Shown here: positions 26,799-36,013 of the stretch, piece after piece
Position numbering within the stretch: the stretch's first letter is position 1
Layout: each line of letters begins with the position of its first letter
From: Streptomyces sp. NBC_01478
GTDB lineage: Bacteria > Actinomycetota > Actinomycetes > Streptomycetales > Streptomycetaceae
Reading direction: 5' to 3'
Assembly: GCF_036227225.1 (NCBI RefSeq)
Contig: NZ_CP109444.1
Coordinates: 9,901,501 to 9,965,500, forward strand
DNA length: 64,000 nt
Notes under the pieces: model-generated
What the model saw: the letters and a program-made list of their open reading frames with translations, nothing else
Databases searched by the model: none
Told to the model about the DNA's origin: nothing
Position numbers and translations under genes: made by a program

Positions 26799-27719
26799 AT
26801 GCCCGCGAAGGGTAAGCACCGCCGCCCGAAGTCCCAGCGCTTCTCCCGCTCGATAGCCGTGGCCGGAACGGGCGGCGCGGCACTCGCGCTTCCGCTCATG
26901 GGGGCCACCGGCGCCCATGCAGCCACTTCGACCTCCGCTCCGGAAAAGGCCGTTCAGTCGGTTCCGGCAACCGAGAAGACGGTGACGCAGAAGGCGGCGA
27001 CCGCCAAGGCCGAGGGCGTCAAGACGTATTCGGTGAAGGCGGGCGACTGGCTCGCGAAGATCGCCGACGAGCAGGACGTCACCGGCGGCTGGAAGAAGAT
27101 CTACCAGGACAACCGCGAGGCCATCGGCGCCGACCCCTCGATGATCCACCCGGGCCTCAAGCTCTCCCTCGGCAAGAAGGCCACGACGGGCACGAGCACG
27201 GGCACGGGTGCGAGCACGACCAAGTCGTCCGGTTCGTCCTCCTCGTCCTCGTCCTCTTCGTCGAAGAAGACGACCGCCACCCAGAGCGACGACAGCACCA
27301 GCACCTCCAGCGGCTACACCCTCCCCGTGACCGGTGGCACGATCGGCACCGGCTATCACGTCGCGGGCAGCATGTGGTCCAGCGGCTACCACACCGGCGT
27401 CGACTTCGTCGTCCCGACCGGCACCACCGTCAAGGCGGTCGCCGCGGGCACGGTCGTCTCGGCGGCCTACGACGGCGCCTACGGCAACGAGGTCGTCATC
27501 CGGCACGCGGACGGCGAGTACTCGCAGTACGCCCACATGTCGCAACTGTCCGTCTCGGCCGGCCAGACCGTGACCGAGGGCCAGCAGATCGGCCTCTCCG
27601 GCGCGACCGGCAACGTGACCGGTCCGCACCTGCACTTCGAGATCCGGACCACGCCGTACTACGGCTCGGACGTGGACCCGGTCGCCTACCTCCGCTCGCA
27701 CGGCGTCACCGTCGGCTGA
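26799..27719 (+). CDS. Secreted LysM/M23 peptidoglycan endopeptidase
   Basis: This is a 306-residue exported cell-wall hydrolase. A basic N-terminus and hydrophobic core ending in AHA form a signal peptide (cleavage near residue 44). A LysM domain spans ~residues 76-125 (YSVKAGDWLAKIADE to LKLSLG), followed by a Ser/Thr-rich linker with a ten-Ser run. A C-terminal M23 metallopeptidase carries the zinc ligands in YHTGVDF and GPHLHFE. GGAGAGG precedes ATG 26799 by eight bases. Expression is gated by the c-di-AMP riboswitch directly upstream, linking osmotic or c-di-AMP signalling to wall remodelling. Confidence 0.93.
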   Translation: MPAKGKHRRPKSQRFSRSIAVAGTGGAALALPLMGATGAHAATSTSAPEKAVQSVPATEKTVTQKAATAKAEGVKTYSVKAGDWLAKIADEQDVTGGWKKIYQDNREAIGADPSMIHPGLKLSLGKKATTGTSTGTGASTTKSSGSSSSSSSSSSKKTTATQSDDSTSTSSGYTLPVTGGTIGTGYHVAGSMWSSGYHTGVDFVVPTGTTVKAVAAGTVVSAAYDGAYGNEVVIRHADGEYSQYAHMSQLSVSAGQTVTEGQQIGLSGATGNVTGPHLHFEIRTTPYYGSDVDPVAYLRSHGVTVG

Positions 27720-27785
27720 CCTCTCGGAGCCCGGCGCAGGGCAGTTCCCGGGGTCAACGCCCCTGATCAGAGGCTTATTCCGACT

Positions 27786-27815
27786 TTGGACAACCCTTTA
27801 CAAGTGGCTTATCTC
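27786..27815 (+). promoter_or_regulatory. Candidate sigma-70-type promoter for the SGNH hydrolase
   Basis: TTGGAC at 27786-27791 and TATCTC at 27810-27815 are separated by 18 bases, about 54 bases before the start codon. The match to Streptomyces HrdB promoters is moderate; this is a by-eye call. Confidence 0.3.
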
Positions 27816-27868
27816 ACCGCCCGTCAACCCCTAAATACGATCGCGTAGGTCACAGTCCAGGGTTAATT

Positions 27869-28696
27869 ATGGTTGCCGTGGCTAACGATTCGAAGAGTGA
27901 CAACAGATCAGTGATCGGGTCGTACGTGGCGGTGGGGGACAGCTTCACCGAGGGCGTCGGCGACCCAGGGCCCGACGGGGCGATGGTCGGCTGGGCCGAC
28001 CGGTTCGCGGTACTGCTCGCGGATCGGCGGCCCGAGGGCGACTTCGGATACACCAACCTCGCGGTACGCGGGAAGCTGCTCGACCAGATCGTGGCGGACC
28101 AGCTCACCAGGGCCAAGGAGATCGGCCCCGACCTGGTCTCCTTCTGTGCCGGCGGCAACGACATCATCCGTCCCGGCACCGACCCCGACGAGGTCGCCGA
28201 GCGCTTCGAGCGCGCGGTCGCCGACCTCACCGCCGCCGTCGGCACCGTCATGGTGACGACCGGGTTCGACACCCGCAACGTGCCGGTGCTCAAGCATCTG
28301 CGCGGCAAGATCGCCACCTACAACGGACATGTGCGGGCCATCGCCGACCGCTACGGCTGCCCGGTGCTCGACCTGTGGTCGCTGAAGACGATCCAGGACC
28401 GGCGGGCGTGGGACGGCGACCGGCTCCACCTCTCTCCCGAGGGGCACACGCGCGTGGCGCTCCGCGCCGGTCAGGTCCTCGGCGTCGAGATCCCGGCCGA
28501 CCCGGACCAGCCCTGGCCGCCGCTGCCGCCGCGCGGCACGCTCGACATCCGGCGCGACGACGTCCACTGGGCGCGCGAGTACCTGGTGCCGTGGATCGGC
28601 CGTCGGCTGCGGGGCGAGTCCTCCGGGGACCATGTGGAGGCGAAGGGCGCGTTGTCGCCGGACGACATCAAGATGCGGATCGATTGGGTGGCTTGA
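27869..28696 (+). CDS. SGNH/GDSL-type hydrolase
   Basis: This is a 275-residue esterase-fold protein without a clear signal peptide. Block I is VAVGDSFTEGVGD (nucleophile Ser), block III is FCAGGNDIIRPG, and block V is DRLHLSPEGH with the catalytic Asp and His. The substrate is unknown; relatives include lipases and acyl or acetyl esterases acting on carbohydrates. ATG 27869 is preceded only by a weak AGGG. A long 573-base gap follows before a convergent gene. Confidence 0.85.
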   Translation: MVAVANDSKSDNRSVIGSYVAVGDSFTEGVGDPGPDGAMVGWADRFAVLLADRRPEGDFGYTNLAVRGKLLDQIVADQLTRAKEIGPDLVSFCAGGNDIIRPGTDPDEVAERFERAVADLTAAVGTVMVTTGFDTRNVPVLKHLRGKIATYNGHVRAIADRYGCPVLDLWSLKTIQDRRAWDGDRLHLSPEGHTRVALRAGQVLGVEIPADPDQPWPPLPPRGTLDIRRDDVHWAREYLVPWIGRRLRGESSGDHVEAKGALSPDDIKMRIDWVA

Positions 28697-29270
28697 CGGG
28701 GCGTAGGGCTCGTGGGAGGGCCGCAGTGGTGAACGGCGGTGGACGGACCGGGGTGTTGACGTGACCCCGAACTGACCCCGGCTGCCGGAATGACCCCATC
28801 CGCATGCCCGCACCTGTCCGCTTGCCCGTATCGGCCCGCAGGTCCACGTGCGCCTGACCAGGTCCGCGCGCACCCGTGGCCGCACCGGCATGCCGACCCA
28901 TGGGCCGCGCTGCCGGTCCGCACGCGCGCGTGGCCGCGCCGTTGCCCGGCGCCACGCCGTGCTCGTCGCCGACCTCCTCGCCGTAGGCCCCCGGCGTCGG
29001 CCGCGTTCCCGTCGGCGGCCGACCGGCGGTCGTGGGTCGCGACCTTCGCGACCGCATCGCGCCCAGCCCCGTCACGGTCACCGTCGTGGGCGGCGCGACG
29101 GTATAACCCGGCCTCGCGGTGATCGGCGCCGGAGTCGAGACCGTCGCCAAGTCCCGCGGACTTGCCCGTGGCAGTCGCCTCGAGGGTGCCGGCCGCTCCC
29201 GGCGAGATCCGTGTCGCGGTCACGAGCACCACGGTCCGCGATCTCGACCGAACGTCTGCGGAGAGGCGGC
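28697..29270. other. 574-bp gap between convergent genes, no supported gene
   Basis: This GC-rich stretch separates two convergently transcribed genes, where Streptomyces normally has under 100 bp. The frames crossing it on both strands have no recognisable domain and I reject them. The motif TGACCCC occurs three times between 28763 and 28796. The stretch may be a decayed gene or an untested small-RNA locus. I see no convincing terminator. Confidence 0.4.
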
Positions 29271-29885
29271 TCAGGGCGCCGTCAACGCGGCCCGGTCCAG
29301 GCCCAGTTCGCGGGCGAGGGCCTCGTCGACCCACTCCAGGGCGCGCGCCCGCGACACCGCTCCCGCGTACGCCGTCATCTGTACGGCGAGCCCGTCGAGG
29401 AGGGCCGTGAGGCGCAGGGCGGTGGTGGCCGGGTCCGGGCAGTGGAACTCGCCCGCGGCCACCCCCTCGGCGACGACCTCCGCGAGCGCCTGCTTCCACT
29501 GCCGGTCGAGATCGCGGGTGACGTCCAGGAGGGCGGGTTCACGCAGCGCCGCCGCCCAGCCCTCGATCCACAGCCGCCAGCCCTTGGCCTGCCCGGTCGG
29601 CGCGTACCAGCGCAGCGCGGCCCGCAGCCGGCGCAGCGCGGTCGTGCGGCGGCCGAGGAGCTTGCGCAGATGCGCGAGATCGTCCTCGGCGGCGGAGGCG
29701 AACGCGGCGGCGACCAGTTTCTCCTTGGTCGAGAAGTGATAGAGCACCAGCGCGTTGCTCACCCCGAGCGCCGAGGCCACGTCGGCGATCCTGACCGCCG
29801 CCACACCCCGCGCCTCGATCTGTTCGACGGCGGCCCGCAGCAACTCCGCACGCCGCTCCGCCACGCCCAACCGCACTCTCGCCAC
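29271..29885 (-). CDS. TetR-family transcriptional repressor
   Basis: This is a 204-residue regulator with an N-terminal helix-turn-helix (RIADVASALGVSNALVLYHFSTKEKLVAAAF) and a ligand-binding C-terminal domain resembling the BetI type. It is transcribed 44 bases behind the amino-acid dehydrogenase gene, so it is probably cotranscribed with it. A palindrome in front of the dehydrogenase (31143-31162) is the likely operator, giving negative autoregulation of the pair. It starts at GTG 29885. The ligand is unknown. Confidence 0.85.
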   Translation of the reverse strand: MARVRLGVAERRAELLRAAVEQIEARGVAAVRIADVASALGVSNALVLYHFSTKEKLVAAAFASAAEDDLAHLRKLLGRRTTALRRLRAALRWYAPTGQAKGWRLWIEGWAAALREPALLDVTRDLDRQWKQALAEVVAEGVAAGEFHCPDPATTALRLTALLDGLAVQMTAYAGAVSRARALEWVDEALARELGLDRAALTAP

Positions 29886-29929
29886 GCGGTCACCCTATTC
29901 CGTGGCCCGCGAAGGTGATGCCCCGTGCC

Positions 29930-31108
29930 TCACCGGTACCAGCCGAACCGTTCCGCGATGACCGGCAACCGGTCCGCGACGATGGCGTGCGCGGCGGCGC
30001 GCGGTGTCGTGCCGTCGGCCTCCGCGCGGGCCAGCATCCGGTCGATCAGGGCGCGCATCGAACGCCGGGTGTGGGCGAACGCCTCGTCCGCGTCCGCGCC
30101 GATGTCGCCGAACAGGGTCCACCACCACCAGGCGTTCGTCCCGGAGTTCACGACCACGTCGGGCAGTACGACGACTCCGCGCGCGGACAGCAGTTCCTCC
30201 GCCTCCGGCAGGACCGGCATGTTGGCCGCCTCGACGATCCAACGGGCGCTGATTCCCTGCTGGTTCGTGGTGTCGATCGCGTACGACACCGCCGCCGGAA
30301 CCAGCACCTCCGCCTCGACGGACAGCCAGTCCTCGCCGGGGAGTTCGAGGTCACCGGGGCGCAGCGCGGAGCGGTCCACGGCGCCGTACCCGTCCCGGGC
30401 CGCGAGCAGCGCGTCCACGTCGAGGCCGGCCGGGTTCGCGATCGTCCCCTTCAGGTCGGCGACGGCGACGATCGTCAGCCCCGCGCGCGCGAGGAACCGT
30501 GCCGTGGCCCCGCCCATGGTGCCCAGCCCCTGTACGGAGACCCGCGTCCCCGCGTACGGCACGTCCGCCCGGTCCAGCGCCGCGAGCACCGACTCGGCGA
30601 CCCCGCAGCCGCCGACCAGCTCGTCGAGACCGATGCCGTCCACCTCGACCGCGAAGGCGTCCGCGAGCCGCCGCCGGGCCGCCGCCTCGTCGTCGAGCAG
30701 CGGATACACGGCCTGGATCGACGACACGAGCCCCGCCTCCGCGGCGGCCCGGTCCACCAGGTCCTGGGTCAGCCCGAGGTCCTCACCCGTCGTCCAGAAG
30801 CTCTCGATGTACGGCCGCATGGCGCGCAGGTAGCGCACGAGGAGGCCGTACGACACCGGGTCCTGTGGATCGCAGTCGATGCCGCCCTTGGCGCCGCCCA
30901 GGGGGACGTAGCGGCCCTCCGGGTCGTAGTGCAGCGCCTCTTTCATGGTCATCCCCCGGGCGAGCCCCGCGACCTCGTCGAGCGTGCAGCCCGGCCGCAT
31001 CCGCAGTCCGCCGCTGGACACCCCGCGCACCAGCCGGTCGACGACCAGGAAGCCCTGGCGGCCGGTGACGTGGTCGGTCCAGGTGAGCGACATCAAGGGG
31101 GCGGTCAT
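29930..31108 (-). CDS. Glu/Leu/Phe/Val dehydrogenase family protein
   Basis: This is a 392-residue NAD(P)-dependent amino-acid dehydrogenase that oxidatively deaminates an amino acid to its 2-oxo acid. The catalytic-Lys segment PLGGAKGGIDCDP and the second active-site region KEALHYD are visible, and the C-terminal Rossmann domain has VQGLGTMGG. The length is near leucine/valine dehydrogenases (~360) rather than hexameric glutamate dehydrogenases (~450). It is the first gene of a probable two-gene operon with the TetR repressor. The exact amino acid cannot be assigned from motifs. Confidence 0.87.
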   Translation of the reverse strand: MTAPLMSLTWTDHVTGRQGFLVVDRLVRGVSSGGLRMRPGCTLDEVAGLARGMTMKEALHYDPEGRYVPLGGAKGGIDCDPQDPVSYGLLVRYLRAMRPYIESFWTTGEDLGLTQDLVDRAAAEAGLVSSIQAVYPLLDDEAAARRRLADAFAVEVDGIGLDELVGGCGVAESVLAALDRADVPYAGTRVSVQGLGTMGGATARFLARAGLTIVAVADLKGTIANPAGLDVDALLAARDGYGAVDRSALRPGDLELPGEDWLSVEAEVLVPAAVSYAIDTTNQQGISARWIVEAANMPVLPEAEELLSARGVVVLPDVVVNSGTNAWWWWTLFGDIGADADEAFAHTRRSMRALIDRMLARAEADGTTPRAAAHAIVADRLPVIAERFGWYR

Positions 31109-31142
31109 GCGGACTCCTCGCGGCGTCGGCCGGCAGGCCGAG

Positions 31143-31162
31143 TACTGAACGGCGAGTCAGTA
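31143..31162. promoter_or_regulatory. Palindromic TetR-type operator upstream of the dehydrogenase/TetR pair
   Basis: TACTGA-N8-TCAGTA (31143-31148 and 31157-31162) lies 35-54 bases upstream of the dehydrogenase start codon, where it would overlap its promoter. Size and symmetry fit a TetR operator, and the only nearby TetR gene is in the same operon. Binding is inferred. Confidence 0.6.
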
Positions 31163-31190
31163 TCGGGAGCGCCGTCGGGTCCTGTCAACG

Positions 31191-31225
31191 GAAGAGCCGA
31201 CGAAAGAGCCGACGAAAGAATCGAC
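31191..31225. repeat. Three 12-bp tandem direct repeats
   Basis: Units GAAGAGCCGAC (31191-31201), GAAAGAGCCGAC (31202-31213) and GAAAGAATCGAC (31214-31225) lie in the divergent region between the dehydrogenase and the metallo-beta-lactamase-fold gene. They may be iterated regulator half-sites or simple slippage. Confidence 0.6.
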
Positions 31226-31373
31226 GGACGATCGGATCCCGCTGTGCGGCGTCGGCCCTCGGCGCGGAACTTTGGTCTTTCCTTGGAAAGCGGGCTCCGC
31301 GACGCCGATGCACCGGCGTTGTCACAGGGGTCGACCATAATGGAAAGCCTGAACGACCCGACCTGGAGGCATC

Positions 31374-32582
31374 GTGACCGGATTCCGTACGCTGAGCTCC
31401 GGGCTCCGCGCGCTGCAGCCCGCTGCCTTCGGCGCGGACCCGAGCGGCGAGCGCCTGGCGCGCATTCGCAGATCACCCCACTTCAAGGACGGGGTCTTCC
31501 AGAACCCCGGGGGCAATACGAACGTCCGCCCGTCCGGCGGCACCATGCGCGAGATGGGGAAGTCCTACCTCGACAAGGAGCAGCGCGCCCGCCGCGCCCC
31601 CGACGGCACGCTGCCGGTGCACGCCACCACCCTCGCCGACCTGGCCAAGCCCGCCGCGACCGGGCTGCGGCTGACCTGGATGGGGCACTCCAGCGTGCTG
31701 GCGGAGATCGACGGCCACCGGGTCCTCTTCGACCCGGTCTGGGGCGAGCGCTGCTCCCCGTTCCCGTTCGCCGGCCCCAAGCGGCTGCACCCGGTGCCCC
31801 TGCCGATCGCCGCGCTCGGCCCGGTCGACGTCGTGGTCATCTCGCACGACCACTACGACCACCTGGACATGCCCACGATCAAGGCGCTGGCCGACACGGA
31901 CACCCTGTTCGCCGTGCCGCTCGGCGTCGGCGCGCACCTGGAGCACTGGGGCGTGTCCGCCGACCGGCTGCGCGAGCTGGACTGGCACGAGGAGACCAAG
32001 GTCGGCGGCCTCACCCTGACCGCGACCCCGGCCCGCCACTTCTGCGGGCGCGGCCTGCGCAACACCCAGCACACGCTCTGGGCCTCCTGGGTGGTCGCCG
32101 GTGACGAGCACCGGATCTACCACAGCGGCGACACCGGGTACTTCGAGGGCTTCAAGGACATCGGTGCCGCGCACGGTCCCTTCGACGCGACGATGATCCA
32201 GATCGGCGCGTACAGCGAGTTCTGGCCCGACATCCACATGACACCCGAGGAGGGCATGCGCGCCCACCTCGACCTCCAGGGCGGGCAGCCGCACGGGGTG
32301 CTGCTCCCGATCCACTGGGGGACCTTCAACCTGGCGTTGCACGCGTGGGCGGAGCCGGGGGAGTGGACCGCGGACGAGGGAGAAGCGGTGGGCCAGGCCG
32401 TGGCCACCCCGACGCCGGGCGAGCCGTTCGAACCCGGCGGCGACCTGACGACGGCCCCTTGGTGGCGGCCCTTCGGGGGGACGATCACCCGCCACTGGGC
32501 GCCCCCGAAGCCGGTGGAGACGGAGCCGGAGTCGAACCCGGCGGCGACTCCGGCGGAACTGGACCTCGCGAACGAACGCTGA
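31374..32582 (+). CDS. Metallo-beta-lactamase-fold hydrolase (NAPE-PLD/UlaG-like)
   Basis: This is a 402-residue hydrolase. The metal-binding motif SHDHYDHLD (HxHxDH) is near residue 160, with downstream ligands in PARHFCGRG, HSGDTGYF and PIHWGTF. The overall plan, including TWMGHSSVLAEIDG and DPVWGERCSPFPFAGPKR, matches the membrane-lipid phosphodiesterase-like branch (N-acyl-PE phospholipase D type). GTG 31374 is preceded by GGAGG. Substrate unproven; a phospholipid-like phosphodiester or a lactone is possible. Confidence 0.86.
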   Translation: MTGFRTLSSGLRALQPAAFGADPSGERLARIRRSPHFKDGVFQNPGGNTNVRPSGGTMREMGKSYLDKEQRARRAPDGTLPVHATTLADLAKPAATGLRLTWMGHSSVLAEIDGHRVLFDPVWGERCSPFPFAGPKRLHPVPLPIAALGPVDVVVISHDHYDHLDMPTIKALADTDTLFAVPLGVGAHLEHWGVSADRLRELDWHEETKVGGLTLTATPARHFCGRGLRNTQHTLWASWVVAGDEHRIYHSGDTGYFEGFKDIGAAHGPFDATMIQIGAYSEFWPDIHMTPEEGMRAHLDLQGGQPHGVLLPIHWGTFNLALHAWAEPGEWTADEGEAVGQAVATPTPGEPFEPGGDLTTAPWWRPFGGTITRHWAPPKPVETEPESNPAATPAELDLANER

Positions 32583-33210
32583 GCGGGTAACGAGGTCGCC
32601 CGCTCCCACCGCATGCCCCCTGCGCTCCAGCGAGCCGCGGAACCGGACCCATGACATCGGCGCCCGATGCCCACCCGGAACCCGTGCACGCTGGAGCGCG
32701 GCTGTTTGGTGTGCCCGGGTCCGGGCTCGGACTCGGAATCGAACCGAACCGACTCGCGAGCACCTTCGACGCGCTCTCCTCGATGAACACGGTGTGTGAT
32801 GTTCTGGGGTGCGCCCGGGGCGAGGTGGAGCCTCGGGAATCGCCCGTACCACCCGACCCCAGGGGTGGGCCATGCGAATGTCCGGGGCCGGGCCGCGCAC
32901 AACCCCCCAGTCCCCGCCGCCCGTTCACGACCGGTTCCGATCAGGGGTGATCGATTCTTTGTCCTTCTTCGGCGTACGGTCGCGAGGGTTATCGGTCTGC
33001 CGTGCGAGGCCTCATACCAGAGCGGGACGCTGCCCGTGGGACTTTGTCAACTGCCCACCGCACCTGATGCGTTGACGACTACTGTGAGTGTCCGTCGGGC
33101 GACGTGGGGCCGAATTCTTCGGCTCTCTCGACCGGCACCGCTGTGGCGTATGCCCGAATCGCGCACCCCGCGCGAACCAACGGCCCGACGCACCAAGTAC
33201 GAGGACGCCG
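32583..33210. other. 628-bp intergenic region ahead of the conservon operon
   Basis: No frame here has a credible start, domain or codon pattern. A short hairpin (GAGCGGG at 32581-32587 with its complement at 32599-32605) overlaps the stop of the preceding gene and may be its terminator. The promoter of the conservon should lie in the last ~250 bases. TTGTCA and TTGACG sequences occur around 33040-33080 but I cannot pair either with a good -10. Confidence 0.45.
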
Positions 33211-35499
33211 ATGTCTCAACTCCGTGCACCGGCCGCACGCGCAGACCGCCGTGAGGGCGGCCGGCACGGGCGACCGGCCGCCCGCCCCGTGCCCGCACTG
33301 CCCGAGACGCACATACGCCCCCAACTCCTGCGTCTCGCCGTGCTGCCGCCCATCGCGGTCGCGCTGAGCGCCAGCGCGGCCGTCCTGTTCACCGTCCGCT
33401 CCACCGGAGCGCGGACCAGCCTCACCCTCTGGGGTGTCCTCGCCGGAGCCACGTCGGTGACGTTCGCGGGCATCCTGATCGCCGCCGTGGCCGCCGGCCG
33501 TGCCGCCGGTTCCGTCAGCGACCGCATCGGCGCACTGCGCCGCAGCAGCGCACGCGGCGAGGCCGATCTGCGCGACCTGGTCGAGGCGCTGCGCCGCGGC
33601 GAGGGCCCGCCCCAGCGCAAGCCGCGCAGCAGGCCCCCCGGGGACGCCGACGACTTCGACCTGCTCGCCGCCGACCTGGCACAGGCCCACGACGGCGCCG
33701 TCACCGCCGTCGTCGCGGCCTCCCAGCTCTCCAGCCAGGCGGGCAGCGAGCAGAAGGTCGAGGTCTTCGTGAACCTCGCCCGGCGCCTGCAGTCCCTCGT
33801 GCACCGCGAGATCTCCATCCTCGACGAGCTGGAGAACGAGATCGAGGACCCCGACCTGCTCAAGGGCCTCTTCCACGTCGACCATCTCGCCACCCGCATC
33901 CGCCGCCACGCCGAGAACCTCGCGGTCCTCGGCGGTGCCGTCTCCCGCAGGCAGTGGAGCAACCCGGTCTCCATGACCGAGGTGCTGCGCTCGGCCATCG
34001 CGGAGGTCGAGCAGTACTCCCGCGTCAAACTCGTGCCACCGATCGACGGCACCCTGCGCGGCCACGCCGTCGCCGACGTGATCCACCTGCTGGCCGAACT
34101 CGTCGAGAACGCCACGGTGTTCTCCGCCCCGCACACCCAAGTACTGCTTCGCGTCAACCTCGTGACCTCGGGCCTCGCCGTAGAGGTCGAGGACCGCGGC
34201 CTCGGCATGCCCCTCGGTGAGCAGAGCCGGATGAACGCCCTGCTCACGGACCCCGACCAGGTCAACGTCGCCAGCCTGCTGGCCGACGGCCGCATCGGCC
34301 TGTTCGTGGTCTCCCAGCTCGCCCGCCGCCACGGCATCCACGTCCGCCTCCAGACCAACATCTACGGCGGGGTGCAGGCCGTACTCGTCGTGCCACAGGC
34401 ACTGTTGGGCGGTACGGCGCAGGGCGCCCCCGGCATCTCCGGGCAGCCGCAGGACACCTTGGGCGGGGGGCATCCGCTCGTACCACCGCAGCAGGCTCCG
34501 CCGCAGATCGGGGCGCGGGACGGGACCGAGGGAGGTCAACACGCCGCCGGTCAGGGCGTATCCGCGGCGCCTGGTGCGGCGGGGCGGCACCAGCGCGGGT
34601 CGGGCGCACCGGGCCGGCATCAACGACGGAACTCCGCACAGTCGGCCGCACCGGGGCAGAACGGCGGCGGACCGGTGCCGTTGCCCGTGCGCGGCGCCCA
34701 CACGGAGCGCGCCAACCCCTCGGAGGCGGTACCCGGCATCCGTCCCGACGACCGGGGGACCGTGGCGGAGAACGTCACCGCACCGCCCGTCCCGCGCGGC
34801 GGAGCGGTACGCGGCACCATGGGCAAGCCGCCCCAACTGCCCCGGCGTCGCGCCCAGGAACACATCGCACCCCAACTCCGCGACGGCCCGGCCCCGCGCC
34901 AGGACTCCGAGGACCCCGCAGGCCACGACCCGGGCCTGATGGCCGCGTTCCAGCGGGGCATCGGGCTCGCGGAGGCGCAGCAGCACATGGAGGCGGCGGA
35001 GTTGGTGGAGGGGACCGACACGGCGGCACCCCATATGGAGGCGCTCCAGATCATGGAGCCGCCGCACAGCGAGGATCCGCAGGTGGAGGCTTCACATGGG
35101 GAGTCGGCACACCCGGAGCCGGCACACCTGGAGTTCGTGCCCACAGGTGAGGTCTACACCGGCGAGGTCCACACGGGCGGTCTCTACATGGAGGCGCTCC
35201 ACGCGGAACCGTCCACCCAGGAACGCTCCGCCCCGGAACGGTCCGCCGTGGAGCAACCGCACATGTCGGCGACACACATGGGCGCCGGCTATATGGACAC
35301 CGCACTCCACCGCTACACCGCACAGCCCATGACACCGGACGCCGAGACAGACGTGGGTCCGGGTACCCACACCGGCACGGACCGTTTCACTCTCGCCTCC
35401 CACATGGACGCGGCCCCCATAGCCGAAGCGCACGCGCATGTGCTCGGCCACGACCACGACCTCACCGCCCGGCACGACGGGAGCGCATCAGCCGGATGA
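33211..35499 (+). CDS. cvnA: Conservon sensor kinase-like protein CvnA
   Basis: This is a 762-residue membrane protein that heads a conservon, the actinobacterial module in which a histidine-kinase-like protein works with a roadblock protein, a DUF742 protein and a Ras-like GTPase. Two N-terminal membrane segments (~residues 38-62 and 70-97) are followed by an HAMP-like/coiled region. An ATPase domain follows, with the N-box LAELVENATVFS and G-box EVEDRGLGMPLGE. The last ~350 residues are low complexity, rich in Gly/Gln, then His/Met/Glu, with no known domain. ATG 33211 follows GAGGA. The stop overlaps a possible upstream start of cvnB. Confidence 0.87.
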   Translation: MSQLRAPAARADRREGGRHGRPAARPVPALPETHIRPQLLRLAVLPPIAVALSASAAVLFTVRSTGARTSLTLWGVLAGATSVTFAGILIAAVAAGRAAGSVSDRIGALRRSSARGEADLRDLVEALRRGEGPPQRKPRSRPPGDADDFDLLAADLAQAHDGAVTAVVAASQLSSQAGSEQKVEVFVNLARRLQSLVHREISILDELENEIEDPDLLKGLFHVDHLATRIRRHAENLAVLGGAVSRRQWSNPVSMTEVLRSAIAEVEQYSRVKLVPPIDGTLRGHAVADVIHLLAELVENATVFSAPHTQVLLRVNLVTSGLAVEVEDRGLGMPLGEQSRMNALLTDPDQVNVASLLADGRIGLFVVSQLARRHGIHVRLQTNIYGGVQAVLVVPQALLGGTAQGAPGISGQPQDTLGGGHPLVPPQQAPPQIGARDGTEGGQHAAGQGVSAAPGAAGRHQRGSGAPGRHQRRNSAQSAAPGQNGGGPVPLPVRGAHTERANPSEAVPGIRPDDRGTVAENVTAPPVPRGGAVRGTMGKPPQLPRRRAQEHIAPQLRDGPAPRQDSEDPAGHDPGLMAAFQRGIGLAEAQQHMEAAELVEGTDTAAPHMEALQIMEPPHSEDPQVEASHGESAHPEPAHLEFVPTGEVYTGEVHTGGLYMEALHAEPSTQERSAPERSAVEQPHMSATHMGAGYMDTALHRYTAQPMTPDAETDVGPGTHTGTDRFTLASHMDAAPIAEAHAHVLGHDHDLTARHDGSASAG

Positions 35500-35576
35500 C
35501 CACGCACGCCCCCACCCCCACTGGCACCCCCACCAGCGCTCCCGCAGACCTTCGTACCCCAAGGAGTCGATCCACC

Positions 35577-36011
35577 ATGGCGAGCGATGCGCCGACCGGC
35601 CATGTATCCGATCTCGACTGGCTGATGAGCGGCCTCGTGCAGCGCGTGCCGCACACCACCAGCGCGGTCCTGCTCTCCTGCGACGGGCTTGTGAAGTCGG
35701 TTCACGGGCTCGACCCCGACAGCGCCGACCACATGGCGGCCCTGGCCTCCGGGCTGTACTCCCTCGGCCGGAGCGCGGGCGTCCGCTTCGGTGACGGCGG
35801 AGACGTCCGGCAGGTCGTCGTCGAACTGGACTCGACGCTGCTCTTCGTCACCACCGCCGGCTCCGGCACCTGTCTCGCCGTGCTCGCCGGCCGCGAGGCC
35901 GACGCGGCCGTCCTCGGCTACGAGATGGCGATGCTGGTCAAGAGCGTCCGCCCCTACCTCGTGACCGCCCCCCGGCAGCACGCCGTCGAATCCCCTGCGA
36001 TGAGGCCTTGA
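35577..36011 (+). CDS. cvnB: Roadblock/LC7 protein CvnB
   Basis: This is a 144-residue roadblock/LC7-fold protein (VSDLDWLMSGLVQRVPHTTSAVLLSCDGL), thought to regulate the nucleotide state of the CvnD GTPase. ATG 35577 has AAGGAG eleven bases upstream and gives the usual family length; ATG 35496, which overlaps the cvnA stop as ATGA, would add 27 Pro/Thr-rich residues. It is cytoplasmic, likely bound to CvnA and CvnD. Confidence 0.87.
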   Translation: MASDAPTGHVSDLDWLMSGLVQRVPHTTSAVLLSCDGLVKSVHGLDPDSADHMAALASGLYSLGRSAGVRFGDGGDVRQVVVELDSTLLFVTTAGSGTCLAVLAGREADAAVLGYEMAMLVKSVRPYLVTAPRQHAVESPAMRP

Positions 36012-36013
36012 GC

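Noticed and set aside
32651..33075. Small plus-strand ORFs in the gap before the conservon
   Set aside because: No ribosome sites, no domain and composition like random GC-rich DNA; treated as intergenic.
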